A stretch of DNA of 64,000 nucleotides from Adiantum capillus-veneris. Taxonomy: Eukaryota; Streptophyta; Polypodiopsida; Polypodiales; Pteridaceae. Position 1 is the first letter of the stretch. The number at the start of each line of letters is the position of its first letter. The translations under genes were made by a program, and so were the position numbers. Shown piece by piece: positions 1 through 11,640 of the stretch. The notes below the pieces were generated by a model that did no database searches, had not been told where the DNA came from, and was given only the letters and a program-made list of their open reading frames with translations. The stretch is taken from positions 70,426,935 to 70,490,934 of the forward strand of contig CM043950.1 in NCBI GenBank assembly GCA_014529385.2, in the 5' to 3' direction.

Positions 1-2105
1 GCAGACTGTTTTGGCTAAGTCCAAGGGCTGCCTCGTTATCTTTGTAGGTAGTTATGTCACACACCTTTTTCCATATCTGAAACTCATTGAGACTTTGCGA
101 CTCAAAATAGTTTCAAAGTAGATGCCTCACTTTATCATACCACCCATACATACTTTATTGGGGCAATCATGTGTGTTTCTTGATGCCTTCTTATCCTTTG
201 TTAGCTCAATTGCACAACCATGGAGACTGACACTTGAGAGGATAGCTCAAGTTCTCTTATACACCCCCCTTCTTTTTGTAGACTCCATATTCCAAGCATA
301 ATTTATGTGGAGCATTAGTGAATTCTTAAACATACATGCAGGTTACACACAAGCATGTTTTCCAGTGGAATGTCTAGAATAAGATCTCGATTTGGATCTT
401 TCATGTCTTGATTAGGGGGTACACTCTAGTCTCAACTAAGGATACCTTGAAACCATTGTTGTAGTGCTCTACTCAATATTTGCGTAGCGGACACACCTTT
501 CACAAAGTTGGCCCCAACTTTGCAACTCTTTTCCTTTCCACCATTTGACTTGTTGGCCTTTGCACCCTTGCCTTTAGTGATCATTGATACTTTATTGTGG
601 CATCAATAAATGCATGAAAATAGTGTCATAGAACCTTGCTTGCACCCTAACATACACTTCAGAGTTTTCAAGCCTCTTGTTTCCAAGTGCCATTCAACTT
701 GGAACGTACCCAAACTTGAAACCTGAAATCTTTGTCCTTTTTGTTGTTGTTGAATAACGTCAACAATTGGTGTGTGATTAAAATACCACTTCAAGGATTC
801 ATGTGTCTCATGTGAGATATCAAAATCTTCCAGCCACCAAATATTCTTTTTTTATTGTCACAATATATTTGTTTTCCTTTTCATTGGCATATAGCTCAAC
901 ATCAATGCCCACCAAGGACCTCTTCATTAAGGAAATGCTTACTCTTTTGAGACAGTGAAACTCGTTGATCTTCATAACAAGACTTTATCGTCACACTTTG
1001 TGTCTTAATCCATAAAACTTGATCATTGACTTTTAAAGCTTCAACAAGTCAATGTACACATTGTTGAGCTTGTTGTAGGGGAAGGATTTGCTATCTTCCA
1101 TGGAGATGACATCATCCACACATTGAAACCCACCTAATTAGCTGACAAAAAACATTATTGGCATATTCTTTGTAAGGCTCACGCTATAAGGTGTTGGTAG
1201 CAATCTAAATAATCCATTTGCTCTATGTCCTAGCATGATGGCTCTATACAAGGCTTTGTAAGCTTTAAACATTATTTGCACTATCACATACCTCCATTAT
1301 TTTCTAAAGCGACACAATGCTATTATTCAGTGAAATACTTATGGCACAAGTCTTTGGCAATGCTAGCATTGAATGGGTCATCTAATAGCTCCACAAGCTC
1401 CTTAAGCTTGACAATGTGTTGTAGTAGTGTACATCCTATTGCTTGACCATTGGAATTGATTCCCATCATTATGCATTCCAAACGTCTCCAAGTTGAAATA
1501 AAGTTTCACTAGCATTCAAAAATTATAGAATGCGTGTCAAAAGCATGTACCAGTGCCTATGCCTAGTTTTCCAAATATATTTCTTTTGTACTCGACCACT
1601 TGAAGATAGCATTGACATCGCTTGTCTCTTATGTTTGCAAACATGGAAGCCAAGCAAAATGTGTGTGAGATTGGATGAGTTGAACACTTATGACGGTTAC
1701 TCCACGTAGGTCAGTTAGAGTTAGTTCAGACTTAGTCAATACTGGAATGGGAAGTGAGACAGGAACTGAAATATAGATTGAACTGGAAATAAGATTGCAC
1801 TGGAACTAGAGACTAGAACTGGAATGTATTCATAGTAAACCAGTACAACAGTGAGTCAAGTCTGTTCAGAGCTTAATTAGGATTACAAGATACAAGAGTG
1901 TACAAAGCTCCAAGATACAAGCACTAGCTCCCACAAGAGATACAAGAGATCAATAGTCAGCAATTCCCCAATAAACCTGAGTAATGGGCCCTATTTATAG
2001 TCTTCTAACGATCTCTGACTGATTGTACACTGTTTCAATTATCATAGTAACAGCCTTTGGGAATTACCATACCAGGTGCTCTTGACTAGCATCCATTCCA
2101 ACCGT
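1..2105. other. degenerate region with no recognised gene
   Basis: No intact gene is visible. On the minus strand, positions 545-1180 give short stretches of plausible protein interrupted by stops. The clearest is 603-794, with phrases such as KGQRFQVSSLGTF and LKCMLGCKQG, followed after a stop by a Lys-rich stretch. It looks like an old coding remnant, probably from a transposon, but I cannot assign a family. The rest (1-540 and 1180-2105) shows only scattered stops in all frames. Confidence 0.35.
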
Positions 2106-2689
2106 CTACATTCCTTCTCCCTTTTCTTTGACTTTTGCTCTAAACAAATTTTTAGTAGTTGATGATGAGTTATGCAGTATCAATCCAGTGGACCCTCTTT
2201 TGTTTATCTGTTGCCTTCTTTTTTGGTGGTTGATAAATGACTCTTGGTAGTGCATTGGGTTCACCTGTGGCACTAGAAATTTTTGGAACCAATCCCTTCT
2301 TTCCAAATCAATTTGCAGATTGGTTCTTGTTCGAGTTTCTCTCTGTGCTCGGTTGTCATTCCATTTCATAGGGTGTCAAGGGCTCTCATGTCTTTGTATC
2401 ATAATTGTACAGAGTATGTATGCCTTTAGTGAGACGATTCCTAGCCAGTTTATGGCAAAAGGATGCTATATGTAGCCATCTTGCTGGTAATGGCTAATTA
2501 GCTTTAATCCTTGCTTCAAATAGTACCTCATCCATCTCTCTAAATTGTGGCTCAGAGGTTGCCTTGTTCGCCAATGCCTTTTCAAGAGTTTTAAAAGCTT
2601 CTCCAGTCAATCAAATTAGCTCATTGGTAATTCGGATCGGTGCACCAATCTGGCTCCTCTGTTGACCTATCTTTAATCAAAAGTTCCTA

Positions 2690-2949
2690 CGATCTGCTTT
2701 CAGCTCGTCTAAGACCACCTTTTCTTTAGATTCGTTTAGAGACTCCCACCATGCGGTTCATTTAGCTTTACTTATTGCATACCATTCTCTGAGCTGACTG
2801 ACAATGCAAATATATCTATGGTTGTCAACAGGATCAATATACCTTGGGTATAGTGTAGGGAAGAACCGAAACAATTCTTCCTCTTTTGTAGGAATCGCAT
2901 ATTGCAATACTAGATAATCAAGGACAAACTCTAGGAAATTCATTACCAT
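2690..2949 (-). pseudogene. unrecognised Trp/Tyr-rich coding remnant
   Basis: The minus strand reads from 2949 through phrases such as YAIPTKEEELFRFFPTLYPR and REWYAISKAK to a stop near 2758. After it the same style continues with WWESLNESKEK and LDELKADRRNF. The regular spacing of aromatic and charged residues looks protein-like, not random. It sits 3.3 kb downstream of a gypsy integrase in the same orientation, so it may be the extra ORF of that element. Function is unknown. Confidence 0.3.
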
Positions 2950-3454
2950 CTAATTTTGTTGATGCATCATCTTTCTAGTGATTTTGAATGGATGGTAGAG
3001 ACTCTTAAGAGTACGAATGTCTCCATGCACTGGTAAGTGAGCTTGGTTCCTAGAAGCATTTCCAATTTCAAACCCAAAGCTTTCAAGTTGTTAGTAGAAG
3101 TGTCCTTGAGGTGGGGTTCACCACCATATCATCAGTAGTGAGACACCATTCTAGCACTCTCTCTAAGACTTGAACACAGCTTGGGTGCAGAGGCAACAAT
3201 CAAACTTCTTGATTAGGATAATTGATTGATTTCTAGTCGTTGACCATTCTTCTAGCACCCACAATTAACATCTGAAATATTTCCAGGTCTGAGTAAATGG
3301 CTGGATCATGTAGAAACTCCTGGATTTGAAGTGCTTTCCATTTGATTGGTCACTTATTGAGCGTAAGAAGCTTAGTGGAGTGGTTATGGTCTGAGTAAAA
3401 ATTTTATTCTGGAATAAAATTCTCACCTTTAGCAAGCCTTTGAACTATCCTAGA

Positions 3455-3841
3455 TTACTGTCCTGTTTGTTGCTCGTTAGCTGGTTGTGTTTTCTGTGGG
3501 GATGAATCCATTCCAGTATGTTCGTGTGTTTGTGCTGATCCCCCAACATTTCCTTCTGTATTGGCCTCAGGGTCCTGGTGCTCAGTGGCCTTTAATCCTC
3601 TTGTGGCAAACCTTGGTGGTGGAGGAGATGACAGATTATTGCCATCGTCATCATCCTTATCATTGTCACCTTGGTTGGTGAGATCTATTACTTCATAATC
3701 AGGGTCCTCTTCCTCATCCTTGTCGTAGTCTTCATCTTGCACCTTCTGGTTGTTGAAAAACTCTGTCATGTCTTCATTGACCAGTGCAATGTTATATTCC
3801 TTTGTTTTGTTTTGAAGATCAGATTGAACTGACTCTATCAC
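3455..3841 (-). CDS. acidic low-complexity ORF, 128 codons
   Basis: An open minus-strand frame of 128 codons, unrecognised. Residues 30-70 are very acidic (runs of D and E, including DYDKDEEEDPDYEVIDLT and DNDKDDDDG). A PPPP stretch follows, then a Gln/Thr/Pro-rich tail. It has no predicted membrane segment or catalytic motif. It may be a piece of the extra ORF of the minus-strand gypsy element. The upstream frame at 3842-4200 is also acidic or charged on the minus strand but is broken by stops, so this is probably a fragment and not a gene of its own. Confidence 0.3.
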   Translation of the reverse strand: MIESVQSDLQNKTKEYNIALVNEDMTEFFNNQKVQDEDYDKDEEEDPDYEVIDLTNQGDNDKDDDDGNNLSSPPPPRFATRGLKATEHQDPEANTEGNVGGSAQTHEHTGMDSSPQKTQPANEQQTGQ

Positions 3842-6197
3842 CTTTTATTGATCAAAAAGATTTAGAGTCAGGTCTCCATCAGCATCCACGATGTCTACCA
3901 GAGACTGATAGATATACTTTTCAAGTATAGCTTTCTTCATGAGGTTGTGAGTTTCATAAAGTGTTCTATAGTTAGCTCATTTTAGGTTCAACAGTGTTTT
4001 AAATTTTTTTGTCTCCTCTTGAGTAATCTTTTTCTCTTCTTCCATTACTGCATTTTCAGCCGTCAGACTGTCTTTTTTTCACTGAAGGATAGATAGCGTA
4101 TGTGCACTCTAATTCTGGTCAATTTAAAAATGTAGTATTTGTTTCCCCCGTTCTATTCTTTCTTTCTTCAATAACGTAGCTTTTGCCTTAGTCTGTTTGC
4201 AAACTTTCCTTCAGTGCAAACATTTTTGTAGTGGATATTGATGCCTGAGCCTCCATCATTTGTCCTATGGAATTATCAATTGTATTCCATCCTAACTAGA
4301 TGGTGGCAACGGCACACCCCTTCATAATGGTGTCAAGATCTATTTGATCAATTCCATAGACTATCATAGGGAAAGAGTAAGGCAGTAGGGCTCTTTCTGG
4401 CTTTTTCATTATGAGTTTGCCCTTTAATGGTTGTTTTTGGTGGTGTTGTAACCTATCCAATTTGACCAAGTGCGTTGATATTTGATCGGCTTCTTGAGTT
4501 TGTTCAGTGCTGCCAGATGCCTGATCATTTCCTTAAGTCTATTGTGCACTAATCTAGGCTGGAGTTACACGTGTTGGCTTGGCTTCTCCCAAAGCACTAG
4601 TGTCCTTGGATTCTACAGGCGTGTTGGTCATTTCAGTTGGCTTTGCATCGGTTGGTTTAGGCTGACTGGTTTTAGTGGGATTCTATACCCGTACCTGAAA
4701 CTTTTCCAGCAATGTTGTGGTCTTCTTTTTCTTGGCCGATGGGCTTGACTCAATCTGAGGTGCTGATCGTTTAACCCCCATGGTTGCCATTGCTTTACCT
4801 TTACCCTGAGTAGTCTGTTCAGTGGTAGTGTCTTTTAAAGTTGATGAGAAATTGATTCTCTTTTTCTAATTTGTGTTGTCCCCAACCACCTTTATACATA
4901 CCTTTCAAACATTGGGATGCAGTGGGGTGCAGTTGTCCCAATAAACAGATTGCCACACATACTAGACATTAGATAACTTTTGGGATTTAACTTTGGCCAT
5001 CAGCTACATGACACTAGTGTATAAAAATTGATTGATATTGATACTCACTCTGGGGTTGATAATTTTTGCCAGCAGCATTGCGAAAAAAAATTCAAAGATA
5101 TAAGTTGGGTTGTTCTTTAAACTGATAACTTCAGTGATGAATATGTATATTGATGTGCACTCTAGTGTTGCCACTGGGATGCCCTGTCTACGTGACTTTT
5201 GCTTCTTTCTGGCTTGTTTCCTCCTTCAAGTACTGACTTACCTCATTAGCAATAGCTAGTGTGGCATGTTGGCACATGGCAACTTGAAGACATGGGCTAA
5301 TTCCCCTGTGGTGACTTCCATTAGTATCTCATTCACTTTGGTTGTCCCCTTATCAAGGTTAAAGGTGTTGATGACCTATTGGATGATTTTAGGATCAAAA
5401 GAAGTCTTTGTAGCTTCTATTACTACTTCCAAGGTCCATACCTTGAGCAGTTTCTGTTCTTTTTCTTGGAATACATATTTTCCAATTTTGTTGTGTGCTA
5501 CAGAGCAGAAAACTTCTGCATTGGTGCCAAAAGGGATTCTTTTGTGTTGTCATATTATCCATGGTGTCTCTCATCTTTTTTGACAGTTTTTTCTGCCCAT
5601 ACACGAGCTGTTTGAACAATCCTGCGTAGAGAGAGAGAGTAATCACTTGATGTTCGAGAGCCAAAGTAGGAACATCCTTGGGTTTATGGAAGAACCACAT
5701 CTATTGTGGATGTAGAGGGTTTGAGTAGAGACCAGGTTTGTTGTGTTGTACTAGGTGATGTCATAGACAAAGTTCAAGGAAGCTCTATAGGCCATGACGC
5801 GAGTCGCACAAGTCTCAGTGGGTAAAGTTAAGGGTTTCACACTTGTTGCATTGTTATACGTACATGCACCATGAATGCTCCACTCCTTTCCTATCTTGGA
5901 TTTATGTGCATCATTTGTGATGTGTCATTCATGCAATGGTTGGTTGTGATCTTAATTATTGACAAGATTCTCTGAATGATTGGTGTATTTTCTAACTGGT
6001 GACTGTTACTTTGGGTTTGACTTACTGGTTCTTCCCTTTTCTGAACTGAATCTTGCATGTGACCTTTTAGAATGTCAGACTATACTGGCTTTGTCTAGTT
6101 CTGAATCCAAATTGAAATTGATGCCAAAGGGTCTAGTAGTTCTGGCAAATCATTTCCTTCATTCTCTACTGGTTTGATATGAAATAAGTTAAGAGGT

Positions 6198-7480
6198 TCA
6201 TATTTTGACTCTGGATGTGTTTTTGGTAATGAATTTGTTGGGATTTCCTATCCTGGCATAGTACAATTTGATATTGGCCTCATGATACACCCCAAGCAAC
6301 AATAATCCTGATAAGTCTCTTAGTCTCACTATTTCATTGGAGAATACCCAGTCGATTTCATAGGGTCCAGACCATGCTACCTTCAAGTTAGGTTTGTTTG
6401 GTCCCATATCATTTCACCTTTCTTGAACTCTTTGACCTTGATTTTGCTATCATGCCAGTGTTTCCTTCTTTTTTGGACTACCTCCTTTTCCAGCATAGCC
6501 CGTTGTTTGATCTCATCCAGCTTAAGCAATTCATCTAGCCGTTGCTTCAAGTTTGCCCATATTATGATCTACTACTAGTATGAGGCTTGAAATGAAAAAA
6601 TCCATGGGAACTAATATCTCTATGCCATATACCAGCTTGAAGGGTTTCATTTTAGAGTGACTTTATGGGCAGTTTGATAAGCCCATAACATTGTCTGGAG
6701 CTTGGTATCCCATTGATGGTGGTTCTTTTTGGACTTGAGAGAATGGTCTTGATTGTCTTGTTGCTACTCTTTGCCTAACCATTGAACCTTGGATAATATG
6801 GCGTTGATTTCTTATGCTTGACTGAGAATACTTTCATTAGTACTTGCATAGTGTTATTGATGAAATGGGTACCTTGATAAAAAACAATCTCTATTGGACA
6901 ACCATATATGCAGATGATGTTTTTATATAGAAACATAGCAGTTGACTTAGCAATGTTGTCTGCTAGTGCCTTTGCCTCTACCCACTTACTCACATAAAGA
7001 TGGCCATAATGATGTGTCTATTCTTTCTGGGAGAAATTTTCTTAAATGGACCCATGAAATCCAATCCCGATTTCATAAATACTCCCAAGCAGCTATACTG
7101 GAGTCAAGGATGTCTTGTCTTCTATTGTTGGTCTTCCCATCCATTGATAGATAGCACAAGTTTTACAAAAAGTTCTGACATCAACCATCATTCTCTGCCA
7201 CCATAAGCCTACCTGTAAAAACTTTTTATAAGTAATGTCGGTGGAAAAATGTCCTCCATCAACCTCTCCACTATGGGCCTTTGTGATGACTTGCATTCTT
7301 CCTTCCATGGGTACACATCTCTTGAGAATTTTATCAATGACCAATATGTAGAGGGCTCCTCTAATGATGGTGAACTTTAGGATTTTTATGATCACTGTTT
7401 TCTTGTTTGCCTGGGATGAGTCATCTAGAAATATTCTCTTTTGAAGGAAATCATACGTCCTGCCATTCTGGATCAGGTTC
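6198..7480 (-). pseudogene. Ty3/gypsy integrase remnant
   Basis: Three minus-strand segments follow the order of a gypsy integrase. At 7480-7093 is the RNase H/integrase linker and the HHCC zinc region (AHSGEVDGGHFS, then CKTCAIYQWMGRP, where the second-pair Cys is replaced by Tyr). At 6993-6775 is the catalytic core, with SKWVEAKAL and FYQGTHF; the usual catalytic Asp before QGTHF is Tyr. At 6407-6198 is the C-terminal part, with WSGPYEIDWVF and YHEANIKLYYA. Segments are in different frames and separated by stops, so the gene is dead. RT and RNase H should lie at higher coordinates but are missing; unrelated plus-strand sequence begins by about 7550. Confidence 0.8.
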
Positions 7481-7702
7481 CTCTATTGCTGAATTCTAAG
7501 CAAATGGGATGGTATTCATGATCTTAGACGCACTCCAGATACAGTCAAAGCACTGCAAACAAGTCTAACACTAGAAGATTAGGCCTAAAAATGGGAGATT
7601 TTGCTCAAGGAGAAGGGCATCATACCACAGAAATGGGCTGCCTTCGAGGATGTGTTCAGAAAAAAAAATACCCACAAATGAAGCGGGCAAAAACTAGTCC
7701 GC

Positions 7703-8169
7703 GTGGGACAAGTGCTCTATGCGTCTGCATCATACATTGTTAGAGTATATCTCACACTAGCACGATGTGATTCTCAAGCTAGAGGGTCTAGACACCTTCT
7801 AACAAGTGTGTGGATTCATCCACTAGACCTTAAGAAGCACTTGAAAACCCACGACCCGAAGACGCTTGAGGAAACTATACGGCAAGCGCGTATACGTGAC
7901 GATCCTGATGAAAAGCATTGCGTAACGCATACGTGCTTGACACTTCACATGAAAATGCACGAACACCTCATGGACATAATAAGAGAAAAATGCATCCAAG
8001 AAGCCATAGGGGCCTAGTGGCCATTTGTCTAGTGAAGAGGTCGAAAAAGAAAAGAAGGAAAAAGCTATATTTTAATTGTTTAGCGAGTGGACACGGCAAA
8101 AAGTATTGTCTCAAGGGGAAATCTACTGCCCAAGGTAAAGAGAAAGCGGTGCATATGGTGCAGTTCTGA
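7703..8169 (+). pseudogene. gypsy gag remnant with zinc knuckle
   Basis: Frame 7703-8017 contains LKTHDPKTLEETIRQARIRD, typical of the C-terminal half of a plant gypsy gag. The overlapping frame at 7918-8169 carries a basic stretch (KRSKKKRRKK) and a CCHC-like knuckle reading YFNCLASGHGKKYC, whose first Cys has become Tyr. The switch between the two frames near 7990-8040 implies a frameshift. In an active element this protein would form the particle that packages the element RNA. Confidence 0.6.
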
Positions 8170-8299
8170 TCTCTCGAGTCCTCTCTTTTTTTTCCAATGT
8201 AGAAGTAACACACGCCGAAGCGGTGCATGAGTGATGTATTATGGCCTCAATGTGGTAACCAACCTTTGGTCCACATGAGTTGGTACGCATGCATGGGTT

Positions 8300-8699
8300 T
8301 ATCTAAGGTCACAATGTGAGAATCTTGGTAGATGATAGTGCTTCACAGAATTTCATTAACTATAAGTTAGTGAAACGGCTCAATTTGCCCCAGACTCCTA
8401 GTTCCCACCGCTACAATGTAGCTATGGTTAATGGCCATGATGTCGAGGTGAGGGATACATAAGTTAAGGATATACCACTTTAGATTCAAGGGTGGCATAC
8501 GTCCTTGAATTTTCAAGTCATGAATATGTATCAAGCAGATGTGGTACTTAGTGAGGAGCGGTTATATGGGTTAGGGTCATCATTAAAGTGTTGCTATGAG
8601 CATAATAGTTTGATGTTCGAATCCAATGGCGTGCATGTGCTCCTTGGGGGGGAAAGGATGTTCCTTCCTCACCATTTATTTGTACAGCCGATCTTATAA
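8300..8699 (+). pseudogene. gypsy aspartic protease remnant
   Basis: Positions 8315-8390 read ILVDDSASQNFINYKLV, matching the active-site region of gypsy proteases, where D-S-G (or D-T-G) is expected; here the triad is D-D-S, so catalysis would be lost. The downstream frame 8505-8699 (ADVVLSEERLYGLGSSL, then NGVHVLLGGERMF) is the end of the protease and the linker to RT. A TAA at about 8461 interrupts the two parts. Confidence 0.6.
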
Positions 8700-8889
8700 G
8701 CTCTCTTCTCAAGATAAAATATAAGAACTCTTTTTGTGTTTCTCACTGTGTCATCTTTTGTCAAATGTTGATGATGTTTTAATCAATGACAATTTTTAAA
8801 TGTATTTTTCTCTCTCTTTTCTTCCACCTTTGGCTACTTCTCTATCACTAGAATAAGCAAATGTTTCTACTAAAATAAAGAAATATTAA

Positions 8890-9773
8890 TGGAGTACCAG
8901 GATGGGTTTCCAAATGATTTTCTACCAGAGTTACTGTCGACAAGTGTTGTGCAACACAACATAGATGTAGTTGCAGGTAGTACACCTGTTAGTAAACCAC
9001 GTTATAGAGTGAGTCATTTTGAGGCTATTGAGGTGGAATGTTAGCTTGCTGACTACCTGAATAGAAGTCTCATACAACACAGTTCTTTATCATGGGCCTC
9101 TCCCATTTTGTTGTTGGTGAAGAAAAAGTATGATAGTATGTGCATGTGCGCAGATTACCAAAGTATTCGTTGCCTAGGGTGGATGAGTTATTTGATAAGC
9201 TCAAGTACGCATTAGGCTTGCTAATATACAAAGAAATTCTTCCTAAGAACAAGGTTTGGACACTATGAGTTTTTGGTTATGCCCTTTGGGGTGACCAATG
9301 CGCTAGCTACTTTCATGATTCTTATGGACATTGTCGGCAAGTTTGTTATAGTTTTCCTCGATGACATCCTAGTCTGAGAAAGAGCACTTACAACATATGA
9401 AGCAGGTGTTTGTCGTAGCAAGCAGGTGTTTGGCTTTCTACGACAAAACAAGTTACATGCCAAGGAATCCAAGTGTGATTTTATCAAGGAGGAGATTCAC
9501 TATTTGGGGCATGTAATTTTAGCTGCCAAACTTCATTTGGATAAATCCAAAGTGGATGTCATTCGAAGATGGCCTTCTCCCAAAAATATGGAAGAGCTTC
9601 ATATTTTCTTGGGATTTGCAGATTTTTATAGACTTGTTGTTAAAAACTATGCTCGTATTGTTGTTCCTATGACGGACCAACTAAAATCCAAGGAAAAAAC
9701 GTTTCAGTGGGTAGAATCTCAACAACAAAGTTTCAATGATCTCAAGGTCACATTAGCTATAACTCCTAGTTGA
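8890..9773 (+). pseudogene. gypsy reverse transcriptase remnant
   Basis: The N-terminal RT part begins near 8890 (YQDGFPNDFLPELL, then SKPRYRVSHFE). It is interrupted by a TAG at about 9041 and by a frame break around 9160. It resumes at 9270 with [15 protein letters not shown] and the catalytic box FLDDILV near 9355, then the thumb region 9426-9773 (HAKESKCDF, YLGHVI, FLGFADFYR). A short repeat of the phrase AGVCRSKQV at 9400-9430 reflects a small local duplication. The gene cannot give a full-length enzyme. Confidence 0.75.
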
Positions 9774-10170
9774 GCTATTGTGGACCTTATGAAACCGTTC
9801 GTGCTAGAAATGGATGCTAGTAATCGTGCTATTCGAGGAGTCCTTTTATAGGAGGGTAGCTCAATTGCATTGGAAAGCAAGAAACTTAACTCTACATCGC
9901 ATAATTACTTTGCTTACAAAAGAGAGTTCTATGCAATAGTGTTTGCATTGAAAATGTGGCCACATCATTTTGTATAGGGCTCAATTTGAGATTGTGTTTG
10001 ACCGTGAAATTATAAAATGGTTTACACAACGAATCAATTTGAAGGGCCAGAAGGCCAAATGGACAGAGAGATTCTTCAGGAGTATGATGCGAAGCTTCCC
10101 ATTCAAAGATGAATGTTGTTTTAGCCAAAAAAGAATATTAGGGTAAGCATGTGACCATATAAGCATAGCT
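9774..10170 (+). pseudogene. gypsy RNase H remnant
   Basis: After a TGA at 9771-9773 the frame continues as KPFVLEMDASNRAIRGVLL (the first catalytic Asp region, D-A-S), then NYFAYKREFYAIVFALKMW (the Glu-containing helix). Further on, several stops break the MVYTTNQ and QEYDAKLPIQR regions. No integrase follows. Confidence 0.65.
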
Positions 10171-10300
10171 GTTACTTGAAATCTTCTTGATAAGAGCTAA
10201 CACACTCATCATTCTTGGTCAGATCAATAGGAATTGCTATACCCACAACTATGTTTGGTGCGTAAGGGAAAAGTTGATTAAGTATATGGTTTGTGTTCAG

Positions 10301-10774
10301 ATGCCACTATTCACAGCAACACCAAATCCTCGAAAGGGCCAAAGGAAGAGGCTAGGCACCACAGATGGCAGCAAGCTAGACCCATACAAAAGAGCAAAGG
10401 GGGAGGAAGAGAAGCCCAAGGTAGAGGAAATTGCAAAGAAAGAGAAGAAGGCAAAGGAGCATGTTGCCCCCAAAAAAAGCCCTAGAAAAACATAAACACA
10501 TGCCAAAGAGGAGCAAAAGAAGGAGAAAAAGAAGAAGTAGAGAAAGAAATCAGAAGAAACAAAGCCCAAGAAGAAGGAGGAAGATAAGCAGAAGAAAACA
10601 TCAAAAGAGCCATAGCCCAAGGAGGAAGAGAAGACACCAAAAGAGCCAAAGCCCAAGGAGGACAAAAAGAAAGAAGAAGAGGCAAACACACCAAGAAAGA
10701 TCCGAAGAAGAACAGAGGAGGTCAGCACAAGAAAGAGTCCTAGGACTTTTAGATCTCGTAAAAACATTTTGTGA
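10301..10774 (+). pseudogene. Lys/Glu-rich low-complexity protein frame with three stops
   Basis: One frame from an ATG at 10301 to a TGA at 10772-10774 reads as a Lys/Glu/Pro-rich protein. It is broken only by TAA at 10493, TAG at 10538 and TAG at 10613. Repeated phrases include KEEQKKEKKKK, KKSEETKPKKKEED, PKEEEKTPKEPKPKEDKK and a basic end, RKIRRRTEE. All stops are one substitution from a sense codon. The continuous purine bias (AAG/GAG) also opens an Arg-rich frame at 10431-10811, but the Lys/Glu frame is more regular. It may be the tail of a nuclear or retroelement protein; the family is not recognised. Confidence 0.4.
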
Positions 10775-10889
10775 ACTAACATTTTGTAAACAATACATAT
10801 TCTCTCCTTGAGAGCATTTTGTAAACATCGCAAAATCTCTGCTTGAGAAAACTAGCTCTCTTTGAGCTACTCATTGTTGAATTGAAATA

Positions 10890-11042
10890 CATGGTACTTG
10901 AGTTTATGCAAGCAAGAACGCATTGAAGAGGTTATGATTGGGAATGCCCTGATCATACTTTTATGCATGGTACTTGAGTTTATGCAAACAAGAACGCATT
11001 GAAGAGTTTATGATTGGGAATGTCCTGATTATGCTTTTATTG
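10890..11042 (+). repeat. 76-bp tandem duplication inside LINE RT
   Basis: The stretch starting CATGGTACTTGAGTTTATGC at 10890 is repeated from 10966 with a few substitutions, and the second copy ends near 11042. Period 76 is not a multiple of three, so the duplication shifts the reverse-transcriptase frame just upstream of the YADD box. Confidence 0.85.
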
Positions 11043-11640
11043 TATGCAGATGATGTATTGCTTTTTGCCTTACTTTAGATAATGCACAAAAGCTTGTGAT
11101 CATCTTGGAAAAATTCTACTTGCATAGTGGGCTAATTAAGAATGGCTCCCAAACAAAGGTTATGCTCGTAAAAACTGTCAACTAGAGACATACATTGTAC
11201 AATAAAGAGACCCTTGAAGCGGTAGAGAGCTTCAAGTCCCTTGGCCTTGAGAGATTCTAGCCAATCATAAATAGGATGATTGTGCTATGCGATGCTTGGA
11301 AGTCGGGAAGAGAGCCTACTATGCATTAGATAATATGTGCAATGCGGGAGAGATTAAATGTTGGGTTCTCGAGAAATGTCTCTTTGCGACACCTTGGTGA
11401 CACTGGTGCTTCTTCATGGAGTTGCAGTATGGGGTGGTAGCTCTCTAAGTCTACTTGGAAAGAGTTTGAAAACGTTTTCTTACAAATTTTTTCCAAGTCA
11501 AGACACAAACACCATACCACTTCATTAAGACATTAAGAAGTAATTTGCACGATGAAATGCATTACACTTGCTTCATGATGTCTCAATACGCCCCTAAGTG
11601 AATGAGGTTTCTTTTACAATGGGGATGTATCATAGCTTGG
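10900..11640 (+). mobile_element. LINE (non-LTR) reverse-transcriptase fragment
   Basis: The catalytic box YADDVLLFA is at 11043-11069, preceded by MIGNALIIL and followed by DNAQKLVIILEKFYLHSGLI and NGSQTKVMLVKT, all typical of plant LINE RT. Further on come ALDNMCNAGEIKCWVLEKCLF, then LVLLHGVAVWGGS, the post-RT region of the same family. Frames change several times and a TAG lies at about 11077 right after the catalytic box. It is a dead, 5'- and 3'-truncated copy. No poly(A) tail or target duplication was found. Confidence 0.8.

Larger units (their letters stand above)
2106..6190 (-). other. decayed region downstream of a minus-strand gypsy integrase
   Basis: On the minus strand this 4-kb stretch lies between the integrase remnant (6198-7480) and whatever ended the element. 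It holds several interrupted frames (2106-2369, 2690-2949, 3455-3841, 5395-5700) that resemble no gag-pol domain I know. Some plant Ty3/gypsy elements of the Tat/Ogre group carry extra open reading frames outside gag-pol, and this could be such a region. That is inference; no LTR or primer site was found to bound the element. Confidence 0.35.
7550..10170 (+). mobile_element. decayed Ty3/gypsy element (gag to RNase H)
   Basis: The plus strand holds, in order, a gag tail with a zinc knuckle (8041-8169), an aspartic protease region (8300-8700), reverse transcriptase (8890-9500) and RNase H (9500-10130). Integrase and both LTRs are absent. Every domain is interrupted by stops or shifts. The end at about 10170 may be the breakpoint of a deletion, because a Lys/Glu-rich frame starts directly after it. 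Confidence 0.8.

Noticed and set aside
10297-10833. 178-codon minus-strand Ser/Phe/Leu-rich frame
   Set aside because: It is the complement of the purine-rich Lys/Glu frame. Low-complexity reverse frames stay open by composition.
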